Source: Deltaproteobacteria bacterium (GTDB taxonomy: Bacteria > Desulfobacterota > Desulfobacteria > Desulfobacterales > JAFDCJ01). Taken from it: a stretch of 39,705 nt of DNA. This document shows, one piece after another, positions 16,951 through 25,367 of the stretch. Location of the stretch: contig JAJRVC010000083.1 of NCBI GenBank assembly GCA_024277475.1, positions 1 through 39,705 of the forward strand, given 5' to 3'. Both the position numbers and the translations under genes were made by a program. The notes under the pieces are model-generated. The model did not search any database. It saw only the letters and a list, made by a program, of their open reading frames with translations, and had not been told where the DNA came from. Position 1 is the stretch's first letter. Each line of letters begins with the position of its first letter.

Positions 16951-17090
16951 ACCGTTCACAGGTTCAGGGTTCAACGTTCAGGGTTAGGGACAAAGAAGGC
17001 ATTAAAAACCCAAAGTTCTCGTTAAAAATGCTTATTTCCCCAAATAATTGCCAATTTGGCTCCAAATTTTGGATTAGGCCTGATGAAGCT
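16951..17090. repeat. Two-block intergenic repeat, copy A
   Basis: This stretch lies between ligase 2 and ligase 3 and has a second copy at 27755-27879. Block 1 (16951-16979) begins ACCGTTCACAGGTTCAGG and matches 27755-27783 over all 29 bases. Block 2 (17025-17090) matches 27814-27879 at 61 of 66 positions by eye, all five differences being transitions. Block 2 contains two small dyads: CCAAAT/ATTTGG with an 8-base loop (17040-17059) and TCCAAATTTTGGA (17061-17073). After the repeat, 17140-17172 carries the short words GGAACCTTTGAACCC and GTGAACG. Confidence 0.8.
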
Positions 17091-17190
17091 GCCGCGTTTC
17101 TCGTAATACGCATCCCAAATGCAGTTAAGGGATGAAGATGGAACCCGGAACCTTTGAACCCGTGAACGCCCATAATTAAAGGAGGAAGCC

Positions 17191-18771
17191 ATGCTGATAA
17201 CTGAGATTTTGGCCAGAAACTCTCGTGTATACGGCAACGAAATTGCGCTGATTGAAAGGGATCCGGCTAAAAACAGCCGCAAAGAAATTACCTGGGAACA
17301 ATTCGATGCCGAGGCCAACCGTGTTGCCAACGCCCTGATCGCCAAAGGCGTTCGCAAAGGCGACAAGGTTGTGCATCTGATGATGAACTGCATCGAATGG
17401 TTGCCGGCATATTTCGGTATACTTCGCGCCGGGGCCTGGGCAGTGCCCTTGAACTTCAGGTTTTCAGGGGATGATATCAAACTGTGCTGCGAAATCGCAG
17501 AAGCAAAAATCCTGTTGTTCGGCGAAGAATTTATTGACAGGGTCGCTTCGGTTAAAGCCGCATTGGACAAAACCATTGAGAACTACATTTTTGTCGGGCC
17601 GCTAAACAAGCGCCCTGACAATGCCGAACACTATACGGATTTTCTGGCCTCCGGCAGTGTTGAAAATCCCGCGATACCATTTGACCTGCTTGACAACGCA
17701 GGTTTATACTTCACATCCGGCACAACCGGCAGACCCAAAGCCGTCCTCCTGACTCACCGCAATCTGGAACATGCCTGCTATGTTGAAAACCGCCACCACA
17801 ACCAGACCCACCATGACAATTTTTTGTGCATTCCACCGCTTTACCATACCGGTGCAAAAATGCACTGGTTCGGAAATTTTATTGTCGGTGCCAGGGCGGT
17901 TATCCTGAAAGGGATCAAACCGGAGTGGATCCTGGAGGCAGTCTCGGAAGAAAAGGCCAGCATCGTCTGGCTGCTGGTTCCCTGGGCCCACGACATATTG
18001 ATTGCTATAGAAAATAAGGATGTAAATCTTGATGACTATGAGTTGGACCAGTGGCGGCTGATGCATATCGGTGCCCAGCCAATCCCCCCCAGCCTGATCA
18101 ACAACTGGAAAAAAGTTTTCCCTCACCATGACTATGACACCAATTATGGCCTGACCGAATCAACCGGCCCGGGATGTGTGCATCTAGGACTGGAAAATAC
18201 CACCAAGGTCGGGGCCATCGGGATCCCCGGATTTGACTGGGAATGCCGCATTGTAGATTTCGAATTGCAGCCCGTCCCCCAGGGAGACCCCGGTGAACTG
18301 CTGATCAGAGGTCCCGGGTTGATGAAAGAATATTATAAAAATCCTGAAGCCACTGCTGCGACCTTAAAAGATGGCTGGCTGCTCACCGGTGATATTGCCC
18401 GCATGGATAAAGATGGTTTCATCTGGCTGGTGGATCGTGCCAAGGACATCATCATCACCGGTGGTGAAAATATCTTTCCGGTGGAGATTGAAAGTTTCAT
18501 CATGGAGTATTCCAAAGTGCAGGATGTCGGAGTCATCGGGCTTCCCGAAGAACGGTTGGGTGAAATAGTGGCGGCGATCATAAAGCCCAAACCCAACCAA
18601 ACCCTGACGGAAAAGGAAATCGCGGACTTTTGTGAGGGGCTTCCAAGATACAAAAGGCCCAGAAAAATCATTTTCGGCGAAGTTCCCAGAAGCCCTACAG
18701 GCAAAATAGAAAAACCAAAACTTAGAAAAACATATACGGGAATCAGTGAAAAGATAAGGCAGCCGGAATAA
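17191..18771 (+). CDS. AMP-forming acyl-CoA ligase (3)
   Basis: A 526-residue ANL ligase. The P-loop is YFTSGTTGRPKAVLLTH at about 173-189, with YGLTESTGPG as the A5-like motif, LLTGDIARMDKDGFIWLVDR in the hinge region and K505 in PRSPTGK as the adenylation lysine. AAAGGAGG stands 8 bases before the ATG. It is a paralogue of ligase 2, from which it is separated by an intergenic repeat. Its last residues and the 95-bp gap after it end the first + strand cluster, facing the TPR gene on the other strand. The substrate is unknown. Confidence 0.93.
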   Translation: MLITEILARNSRVYGNEIALIERDPAKNSRKEITWEQFDAEANRVANALIAKGVRKGDKVVHLMMNCIEWLPAYFGILRAGAWAVPLNFRFSGDDIKLCCEIAEAKILLFGEEFIDRVASVKAALDKTIENYIFVGPLNKRPDNAEHYTDFLASGSVENPAIPFDLLDNAGLYFTSGTTGRPKAVLLTHRNLEHACYVENRHHNQTHHDNFLCIPPLYHTGAKMHWFGNFIVGARAVILKGIKPEWILEAVSEEKASIVWLLVPWAHDILIAIENKDVNLDDYELDQWRLMHIGAQPIPPSLINNWKKVFPHHDYDTNYGLTESTGPGCVHLGLENTTKVGAIGIPGFDWECRIVDFELQPVPQGDPGELLIRGPGLMKEYYKNPEATAATLKDGWLLTGDIARMDKDGFIWLVDRAKDIIITGGENIFPVEIESFIMEYSKVQDVGVIGLPEERLGEIVAAIIKPKPNQTLTEKEIADFCEGLPRYKRPRKIIFGEVPRSPTGKIEKPKLRKTYTGISEKIRQPE

Positions 18772-18840
18772 AGACGTCATCATTGTTAGCAGGGTACCCA
18801 CTCGAAGAATAAAACATCGCCGGCCTCAGCGAACGAACCG

Positions 18841-18858
18841 GAAAGCCTGACCGCTTTC
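18841..18858. terminator. Possible weak bidirectional terminator stem
   Basis: GAAAGC-CTGACC-GCTTTC forms a 6-bp stem with a 6-base loop in the 95-bp gap between two convergent genes. The A- and T-rich stem ends could serve either strand, but there is no long T run, so support comes mainly from position. Confidence 0.3.
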
Positions 18859-18866
18859 ATATCATG

Positions 18867-21251
18867 CTATTCATTGATTAGATCGGCCAGTTCATCCGCC
18901 TTTTTCTTGTCGAGCGTTTTTAGAATCTTGTACTGCCCTACCGCACCTTCCCTGTCGTTAAGAATTAAATATTCAATTCCCACATTAAAGTGGGCTTTTG
19001 TGTTATCAGGATTGATCCGAATGACCTGGCTGTAAGCTTCAACAGCTTCTTTGTGAAGGTCAAGTTCACCGTAGCTAATTGCCAGGTTGAAATAGGCCTT
19101 GTAAAAATCAGGACCAACCCTAACGGCCTGTCTATAAGCCTCAATGGCCTCTTTGTGGAGACCAAGATTACTGAACATGTATCCTAAAGCGAAGTGGGCT
19201 TTCACGTTATCAGGATCAACCCGGATAGCCTGGCTGAATGAGTCCATAGCTTTTCTGCGAAGGCCAAGCTCAAGGTAAATGCTTCCCAGGATGAAATGTG
19301 CATCTGCGGCATCGGGCTTGAGCCGGTTGATCTGCCGGTAGTCTTCAATAGCTTCTTTTTTAAGCCCTAATTTTCTGTGAATAAATCCCAGATTGTAGTA
19401 GGCTGATACATAATCAGGATTAATTCGGATGACCCGTCTGAATGCATCAATGGCATCTTCGTACAACTCAAGTTTACCGTAGCTGATCCCCAGGTTGTAA
19501 TAAGCATTTGCATCAGTGGGTTTAAGTCGGATGACCTGCAGGTAGGCCTTGACAGCTTCCCGCTGAAGGTCAAATTTACTGTAACTGATAGCCATCAAGT
19601 AGTAAGCGTCTACATACCCGGGATCGATCCGGACGGCCTGCTTGAATGCATCAACTGCCTCTCTGTCAAGGTCCAGTTTACCGTAACTGATCCCCAGGTT
19701 GTAGTAGGCGTCTTTATAATCGGGGGCAAGTCGGATGGCCTGTCTGAATGCATCGACAGCCTCTCTGTGAAGATTGAGTTTAGCGTAACTGATCCCCAGG
19801 TTGTAGTAGGCGCTTTTATAAGCTGGGTCAATCCGGATGACCTGTTGGTAAGCTTCCACAGCTTCCTTGTGAAGCCCCAGGCCGAGATAGGTATTACCGA
19901 GGTTGTAGTGTGCGTCTGCAGCATCCGGATTAAAACTGATGGCCTGTTTGTAAGTCTCGATGGCTTCCTTGTAAAGACCGAGTTTTCGGTAGCTGATGCC
20001 CAGATTATAGTAGGCATTTACGTCAGCAGGCTTAAGACGGATGGTCTGCCGGTAAGCATCCACAGCTTTTCGGTAAAAACCGAGTTCACCGTAACTGATA
20101 CCCAGCAAGTAGTAGGCATCTGTATAATAAGGATTTACTCGGATAGCCTGTTGACAGGCCTTCCCGGCTTCTCCGTGAATACCAAGTTTGCTGTAACTGA
20201 CGCCCAGATTGTAATAGATATTTGCATCAGCGGGTTTAAGACCGATGGCCTGCCGGTAGACCTCGATGGCTTCCTTGTAAAGACCGAGTTTGCGGTAGCT
20301 GTCTCCCAACAAATCGTAGGTGTCTGCATCGGCGGGTTTAAGCCGGATGGCTTGTTTGTATGCTGCCACGGCTTTTTTGTGAAGACCCAGTTCACTGTAA
20401 CTATTTCCCAGGTTATGATAGGCGTTTGCATAGATAGGCTGGATCAGGATGGCTTTTTTATAGGCTTCCACGGCTTTTTTGTGAAAGCTTAGTTTACTAT
20501 AGCTGATACCCAGGTTGCAGTAGGCGTCTGCGCTATCGGGCTCAAGTCCGATGGTCTGCTTGTAGGCCTCTATGGCTTCTCGCTGAAGATCGAGTTCAGC
20601 GTAGCTGACGCCCAGGTTATAGTAGGCGTTTGCATCGGCGGGCTTAAGCCGGATGACCTGTTTGTAGGCCTCAATAGCTTTTTTATGAAGACCGAGTTTG
20701 CTGTAGCTGATCCCAAGGTTGTAGTGGGCGTCTGCGTTATCGGGCTCAAGTCCGATGGTCTGTTTGTAGGCCTCTATGGCTTCCCGGTGAAGACCGAGTT
20801 TGCTGTAACTATATCCCAGGTTGTAGTAGGCCGCCACATAGGTGGGATCCATCCGAATGGCCTGTTTGTAAGCCTCTATGGCTTGTCTGTGTTGCTTCCG
20901 TTTTTGATCGTCAATGCCCAACAGTACCAAATCTGAAGGATTCCCTGGGAGCGAGGACGAAAGCTTTTTTAATGAAATTGCTAAATTCCTTTCTTCGCCC
21001 GGTTCCATTGTTATCCATATATTTCTCGTCTCATATCCATCAGCCGAAATCTCGATTTGATACGGCCCGGGTTTAAGCAAAATGCCTTGATGAAATCTGG
21101 GCTTAATACTGAGTATCCGGATTTTTGCCCCTTCAGGTGCTGTCCGCATAAAAAGGCGTCCATCCCCGGACTTTTGCACCTGTGCAAACAAATGCCCGGC
21201 CGGGAGAATAAATAAAAAACAAACCAAAAATAGCTTCAGATTTCTATTCAC
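18867..21251 (-). CDS. Secreted PEGA-TPR repeat protein
   Basis: A 794-residue protein. Residues 1-24 look like a Sec signal peptide (NLKLFLVCFLFILPAGHLFA). A PEGA-like beta domain follows (about 30-96), including TAPEGAKI, LKPGPYQIEISADGYETR and a Glu-rich turn. From about 105 to 780 there are about 20 tandem 34-residue TPR units of the form YYNLGISYxKLGLxxEAIEAYKQAIRLxP; in DNA this is a 102-bp repeat. The start is GTG with a weak AAGGCGGG site. TPR solenoids bind other proteins, and PEGA domains are extracellular or periplasmic modules, so this is probably a periplasmic scaffold. It faces the ligase operon and shows no functional link to it. The repeats could vary in number between strains. 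Confidence 0.92.
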   Translation of the reverse strand: MNRNLKLFLVCFLFILPAGHLFAQVQKSGDGRLFMRTAPEGAKIRILSIKPRFHQGILLKPGPYQIEISADGYETRNIWITMEPGEERNLAISLKKLSSSLPGNPSDLVLLGIDDQKRKQHRQAIEAYKQAIRMDPTYVAAYYNLGYSYSKLGLHREAIEAYKQTIGLEPDNADAHYNLGISYSKLGLHKKAIEAYKQVIRLKPADANAYYNLGVSYAELDLQREAIEAYKQTIGLEPDSADAYCNLGISYSKLSFHKKAVEAYKKAILIQPIYANAYHNLGNSYSELGLHKKAVAAYKQAIRLKPADADTYDLLGDSYRKLGLYKEAIEVYRQAIGLKPADANIYYNLGVSYSKLGIHGEAGKACQQAIRVNPYYTDAYYLLGISYGELGFYRKAVDAYRQTIRLKPADVNAYYNLGISYRKLGLYKEAIETYKQAISFNPDAADAHYNLGNTYLGLGLHKEAVEAYQQVIRIDPAYKSAYYNLGISYAKLNLHREAVDAFRQAIRLAPDYKDAYYNLGISYGKLDLDREAVDAFKQAVRIDPGYVDAYYLMAISYSKFDLQREAVKAYLQVIRLKPTDANAYYNLGISYGKLELYEDAIDAFRRVIRINPDYVSAYYNLGFIHRKLGLKKEAIEDYRQINRLKPDAADAHFILGSIYLELGLRRKAMDSFSQAIRVDPDNVKAHFALGYMFSNLGLHKEAIEAYRQAVRVGPDFYKAYFNLAISYGELDLHKEAVEAYSQVIRINPDNTKAHFNVGIEYLILNDREGAVGQYKILKTLDKKKADELADLINE

Positions 21252-21516
21252 CGAGCCCGCCTTTTATGCTCTTTCTGCTCAACAGCAATGAACATATAAC
21301 AATCCTGGGTAAAGATACGAAAAAATGAAATTGACCTGTGTTGACATAGACACAACAATTACCGAGTCTGTAATAATTAATTGATTCTCGATGATATTTC
21401 AACAAATTTATGATTTCGCAAGCTTGTCATTCACAACGGATCACGGGGTTTGTTCCGGAAATTCGATTATATAGAGTACATCAAAGCTTGATGCTCTGAT
21501 TAATTGCTGGTTATAA

Positions 21517-21819
21517 TCTAAAAATATAGGTACCGTTGAGGCCGGAAAACTGCAAGAGAGGGGCATGATGTTGAATTTGTTCAACACCACTGGGCTGCCG
21601 GCCATCTCGATTCCGCTGTGCCAAAGCTCAGCCGGCTTGCCCATGGGCATTCAATTTGTTGCCGGATTTGGTGAAGAAGGGTTGCTGATACGTATTGCCG
21701 CTGCCTTTGAGGAAGCCATGCCTTGGGCGAACCGAACCGCAAGCTGCCGGTACACGTCAGTACCCTGTAAAACCCCATGTTACAACGTAGAGGTAAATGG
21801 TATTAGGATGGTTCACTAA
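21517..21819 (+). pseudogene. Amidase signature family C-terminal remnant
   Basis: The open frame after the stop at 21514-21516 encodes a clear C-terminal piece of an amidase-signature enzyme: LFNTTGLPAISIPLCQSS, GLPMGIQFVAGFGEE and LLIRIAAAFEEAMPW. In intact amidases this comes after some 400 residues containing the Ser-Ser-Lys triad, none of which is present. After MPW the frame runs on for about 30 unrelated residues, probably shifted, to a stop at 21819, overlapping the end of the metallophosphoesterase gene on the other strand by 4 bases. The 265 bp before it (21252-21516) show no gene, only AT-rich sequence and the upstream region of the TPR gene. It is a decayed gene or recombination scar. 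Confidence 0.75.
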
Positions 21820-22892
21820 ATCTTTTTTGAGCCTACGATCATGCTGTTGTTCTCGTAAAACTGAAGCACGGCCGTGTCATTAAAGCTGCTGCTTTCCTTA
21901 AATTGAGTCGCCCGCCACCATTTTGCCTTCAACAGATTCGCTCTGGCTTCCAGATGGTTGGACTCCGAAACACTCACCATGGGCGTCTTCCATGCAATCG
22001 CCTGATTGCTGATGTTATAGACAGTGTACCGCATGGGGTGAGAATTTAAGGCCGGCGCTATGAAATATGTCACGCCGTTTAATTCTTTATAATTCAACCC
22101 GATATGCCTGTGACCGGAAATGGCCACCGGCGCAGCGGTCGCATGCTTTGATAAGACTGCCCTGACTTCGGCAGCATTATCCAAACCAAACCACTGTTTG
22201 GGACCGCCGGCCAGTTCATCAGCAGACCACCTGACAAAATTATGGTGCATAAATATCAGGTTTAATTCATTGCTATGTTCCGTCAACTGGTTGTCCAGCC
22301 ATTTAAGTTGTTCATCGGGCAGCACGGCACCCCATTTCTTAGGTTCAAGGGGCAAACAGGCGTCCAGTGCGATGAGTCGCAGGCCCGGCTTTATCTGGAG
22401 GACATAATATCGCTCGTTGGAATCGCCATACCCATGACCATTGAAAAATTTAACAAATTCTTCGATGGTCATGTAGGTGAAACCTTCCCTGTGTTTCTTG
22501 GGATCAGCCGGTACATAATCATGATTGCCGGACAGGACATAATAGGGTACGGTCAGCTGATCCAGATGCTTTTTTATCTCCTGGGCGTTCTCCACTTCGC
22601 CATCCTGGAGTAAATCGCCGGTTACCATGACAAAAGTCAGATCTTTTTCCCCGTTCAAATCCGCTACCGTTCTTTTTACACACTCGCTGCTGATGGCACT
22701 CATTTTCATAGCGTTTTTACCCTTGATGTCAATGTGGGCATCGGTAACCACGGCAAACCGGACAGGATCAAAAGGCGTACCGGTTGGCGTGGCAAAGGCC
22801 TTTGTTCCAAAATTTACGGCCATCGCGGCGCCCAGTAAAGACATGCCCCCTATCTTAAAAAATTCTCGTCTTGAATAATCGTTTGCGTTCAT
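21816..22892 (-). CDS. Tat-exported calcineurin-like metallophosphoesterase
   Basis: A 358-residue protein. The N-terminus has a twin-arginine signal, SRREFFKIGG (7-16), then a hydrophobic stretch and an AFA-T cleavage region. The binuclear metal motifs appear in order: D51 and H53 (TDAHID), VTGDLLQDGE, LSGNHDY, FMHHN and SGHRHIG. ATG 22892 is used because AAGGAGGG precedes it by about 5 bases; the longer frame starting at 22919 would destroy this site. It should hydrolyse a phosphoester in the periplasm. Substrate unknown; relatives include CpdA-like and 3',5'-cyclic nucleotide phosphodiesterases. It stands alone between a 4-base tail overlap with the amidase remnant and a 162-bp upstream gap. 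Confidence 0.92.
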   Translation of the reverse strand: MNANDYSRREFFKIGGMSLLGAAMAVNFGTKAFATPTGTPFDPVRFAVVTDAHIDIKGKNAMKMSAISSECVKRTVADLNGEKDLTFVMVTGDLLQDGEVENAQEIKKHLDQLTVPYYVLSGNHDYVPADPKKHREGFTYMTIEEFVKFFNGHGYGDSNERYYVLQIKPGLRLIALDACLPLEPKKWGAVLPDEQLKWLDNQLTEHSNELNLIFMHHNFVRWSADELAGGPKQWFGLDNAAEVRAVLSKHATAAPVAISGHRHIGLNYKELNGVTYFIAPALNSHPMRYTVYNISNQAIAWKTPMVSVSESNHLEARANLLKAKWWRATQFKESSSFNDTAVLQFYENNSMIVGSKKI

Positions 22893-23054
22893 TTTTCCCT
22901 CCTTACTTTGGTAGAACATTGAATAAGAAACAGCTCCCTACCGCATTGAATTGAGATATAACCAGATCAATAGAAAATCAAGAAAAATCGGATCATAAAA
23001 GTTATGAGTCCAGTTTGATATCAATTTATGATAAAGGTTTAAAAAAAATTATTA

Positions 23055-24218
23055 TCAGGCGCTACGCAATCGCGGTGGCATAATAAAAACCCTCCGCAGA
23101 CCTTCTTTGAGCGAAATGGCCTCCTCCGGACAAAATCGGGAGCAAACCCCGCAGCCAAAACAGGCATTTTCATCCCGCTGTGCAACCCCCTCTTCATTCA
23201 GCTTAATGGCGTCCGTGGGGCACCATTCCACGCAAGTGCCACAGCCGGTACAGGATTCGGTGTCGATCACCGACAGATGGTAGGTGGAATTGATCAGAGG
23301 CAACGTACCGCTTCGCCAGAGGTTGAGGGTATCACAACAATCTTTGCAACAGTTACAGATGCTGGTTTCCGGGCTGGATTCTCGGGAGCCCGGGTGAAAG
23401 GCTTTGTGGATCAGTCCGGCCTGCTCCGCTTCTTTCATGATTTTAAGCGCTTCTTCTTTCGAAACCTTTCTGGCAAAACCCTGGGCGGCCGTATGGCGGG
23501 CGGATTTGCCGAAGGTAAAACAGTTCAATGTGGGCGCATCCGTGCTGCAGCTATCGCCGAGCAGATTCCGCCGTTGGCGGCAAAAGCAATAACCGACAGC
23601 GATGTCATCAAATTTGTTTATAATTTCTTCTACCGTCTGGCTTGGAAGAACGAATTCTTCGGAAACATCCAGAGCCTTATCAACCGGTATTATCTTAATG
23701 GCCTTTCCGTCTTCGGTTTGCCGGGTGGGTACGGTTCGGTCTACGGCGGGAGCACTATTGAACAAAGGCGAAAGCGTATCAAAATGATCCTGGATCTCAT
23801 TTCTCAGTTCTTCCAGCAGCTTTTCGAACAGCCCCGCAAGTTCTTTTTCCTCTTCGCTCCCCGTCAGCTTCACCATGAACTTATATTCCATCAGGCCGAC
23901 CAGCATGAGGGGCAGAAGCCTGTAGATCATGACACCTGAAGAGCTCGGTTGATTGAAAATAAGCCCCTTTTTTGCAAGGCTTGTTGCCAGTTGTGCGATT
24001 TTTTTCGTCGAAAACCCACTCGACCCCTGGAGCTGGTCCATTGTTTGCGACGGCCTCTCGCGGAAGGCATATATCAGGTCGAGTTCTTCTTCGTTGTCTC
24101 CGACAACGCGATCGATAATGGCAATCGCCGTGTCACTGACCGGAAATTGAACCATGCCCTGTTTGCAGACTACTTCAGCGGCACTTTTTAGTTTTTCCTC
24201 CATTGCGATGTTTTCCAT
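23055..24218 (-). CDS. Protein with winged-helix-like N-terminus and ferredoxin clusters
   Basis: A 387-residue cytoplasmic protein. The first roughly 120 residues look like a winged-helix unit (LDLIYAFRERPSQTMDQLQ, FSTKKIAQLATSLAKKGLIF). A middle helical part follows, then a cysteine-rich segment with YCFCRQRRNLLGDSC and NCCKDCC, and at the end two [4Fe-4S] motifs: CTGCGTCVEWCP and CFGCGVCSRFCP. ATG 24218 is chosen because it follows AAGGGAAGAG; a longer frame begins at 24350 without such a site. Proteins of this build are common in anaerobes and are thought to link an electron carrier to a sensor or oxidoreductase, but their function is not proven. Alternatives are a ferredoxin partner of an unlinked enzyme or a redox-responsive regulator. 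Confidence 0.87.
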   Translation of the reverse strand: MENIAMEEKLKSAAEVVCKQGMVQFPVSDTAIAIIDRVVGDNEEELDLIYAFRERPSQTMDQLQGSSGFSTKKIAQLATSLAKKGLIFNQPSSSGVMIYRLLPLMLVGLMEYKFMVKLTGSEEEKELAGLFEKLLEELRNEIQDHFDTLSPLFNSAPAVDRTVPTRQTEDGKAIKIIPVDKALDVSEEFVLPSQTVEEIINKFDDIAVGYCFCRQRRNLLGDSCSTDAPTLNCFTFGKSARHTAAQGFARKVSKEEALKIMKEAEQAGLIHKAFHPGSRESSPETSICNCCKDCCDTLNLWRSGTLPLINSTYHLSVIDTESCTGCGTCVEWCPTDAIKLNEEGVAQRDENACFGCGVCSRFCPEEAISLKEGLRRVFIMPPRLRSA

Positions 24219-24377
24219 GCTCTCTTCCCTTTTCAGATTATGAATATTTTGTTTCGCGTTTTGGGCAAGTATTAGATTGGAAGTTCCGATTCTATCTAAA
24301 CCATTTTGTGTTGCACGCGGCAAATCAGCTATTTCGGATAGCGGATTCAAAAGCCGAACGTCTTCGTCGGAGGTGAT

Positions 24378-24797
24378 CTAATTTTCCACAAAAAATTTCT
24401 TAAAAAAGAGGGAGCCCTGGCGGCCCAACCCACCGGATACCTGATCTGTACAATCGCAATTTTCTATTACGTATATAGCAAGGCGATTTCGGTATTCAGT
24501 AATACGCGGATAAAGAGATCTACTATTGGATGTAGCACGCATTGCTACAAGTAAACTGTCTATCTCGTCAGTTGGGATACACCTACTTGCGATAGCGAGT
24601 TCTCTGGCGGCATTCAGACTCCTGATTAAAAATCCAGGATCTGCGTTCTGAGATGATCCGTATTCAAGCATGCCAATTTGTACACCAACCCCCCAAATTC
24701 CATGTGCGCTATCATCTGCAGTACTGCTCATCGGCAATAGAACCATAGCAATAAACAATATTGCAATTGATGCAGCTTTTTCAAAACGAAGTGTCAT
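24378..24797 (-). CDS. Small secreted protein of unknown function
   Basis: A 139-residue protein with a clear Sec signal peptide (SIAILFIAMVLLPMSSTADD, cleavage probably near residue 27). The mature part is polar, with three cysteines (one in SRCIP and the pair in ENCDC), and no domain I recognise. A strong RBS (AAGGAGGA) stands before the ATG. It lies between the ferredoxin protein and the aconitase X operon, with 147 bp upstream of it, so it may have its own promoter. The role could be periplasmic; nothing more can be said. Confidence 0.78.
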   Translation of the reverse strand: MTLRFEKAASIAILFIAMVLLPMSSTADDSAHGIWGVGVQIGMLEYGSSQNADPGFLIRSLNAARELAIASRCIPTDEIDSLLVAMRATSNSRSLYPRITEYRNRLAIYVIENCDCTDQVSGGLGRQGSLFFKKFFVEN

Positions 24798-24944
24798 GGT
24801 TTATCCTCCTTATAGCCTGATAATAAATTTTGTAAGCGTGCACTTCATTTTATGTATTCGGGAATATCAGATATTTCTTCTAGGCAGAGCTGAGAAAGCC
24901 AATCATCCTCTATTAATAGAAATCACAAAATCCGGCTGCCTCCG

Positions 24945-25367
24945 TCAATCGCGAAGGACAATGAACTTTTCCGTGGCATTGACAGTTACGAACTGCCCGG
25001 TTTTCAGCATCCGGAATGAATTCTCATCAAGAGAAATAATCGGGATTTTCCTGCCGTAAAAATGGTTGCTGACAATGGGTCCTGTAGCAAGGATAGGTTC
25101 GGTTCTCACATTCACGATGGCAGCGGGCGCCTTGTCCACCCGCGCCAATTCCAACATAATGAGTGAACCGGTACTAGACCCCTTACCAAAAGGAAATGCC
25201 AGCACCTTTCCCGCCACGCTCTGTCTGAAAAGATCATGGCGCAAATCAATAATAAGGCCGGTTGCAGGGTCTACACCGCCCCAGAAACTGATGGGTTGTG
25301 AGGTCACCAGCACCTCCCCTTTTGCAATTCCCGGTACCACGCAACAGCCTGTTATTTCAAGCGCCAC
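24945..25367 (-). CDS. Aconitase X swivel-domain (small) subunit
   Basis: A 140-residue DUF126-type protein, the swivelling small domain of aconitase X. It has a GxxVVPGIAKGEVLVT start and GKGSSTGS near residue 60, a serine-rich loop where the catalytic serine of the family lies. GTG 25367 is chosen as start: AAAGGAAG precedes it, while the longer frame from 25415 would overlap the large-subunit gene by 64 bases instead of 16. The large subunit directly upstream overlaps it, so translation is coupled. Together they form a two-chain AcnX (bacterial type II) and should dehydrate or hydrate a small carbon acid. Confidence 0.9.
   Translation of the reverse strand: MALEITGCCVVPGIAKGEVLVTSQPISFWGGVDPATGLIIDLRHDLFRQSVAGKVLAFPFGKGSSTGSLIMLELARVDKAPAAIVNVRTEPILATGPIVSNHFYGRKIPIISLDENSFRMLKTGQFVTVNATEKFIVLRD

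Noticed and set aside
19767..20492. A 241-codon + strand frame with a repeated sequence
   Set aside because: It is the complement of the TPR repeats; its own repeats only reflect the 102-bp period of the real gene.
18867..21251. Regularly spaced repeats that could suggest a CRISPR array or satellite DNA
   Set aside because: The repeats are coding (34-residue TPR units), with no unique spacers and no cas genes.
21341..21346. TTGACA as a -35 for the amidase remnant
   Set aside because: No -10-like hexamer at 15-19 bases; nearest is TAATAA at 24, and the gene downstream is not intact.
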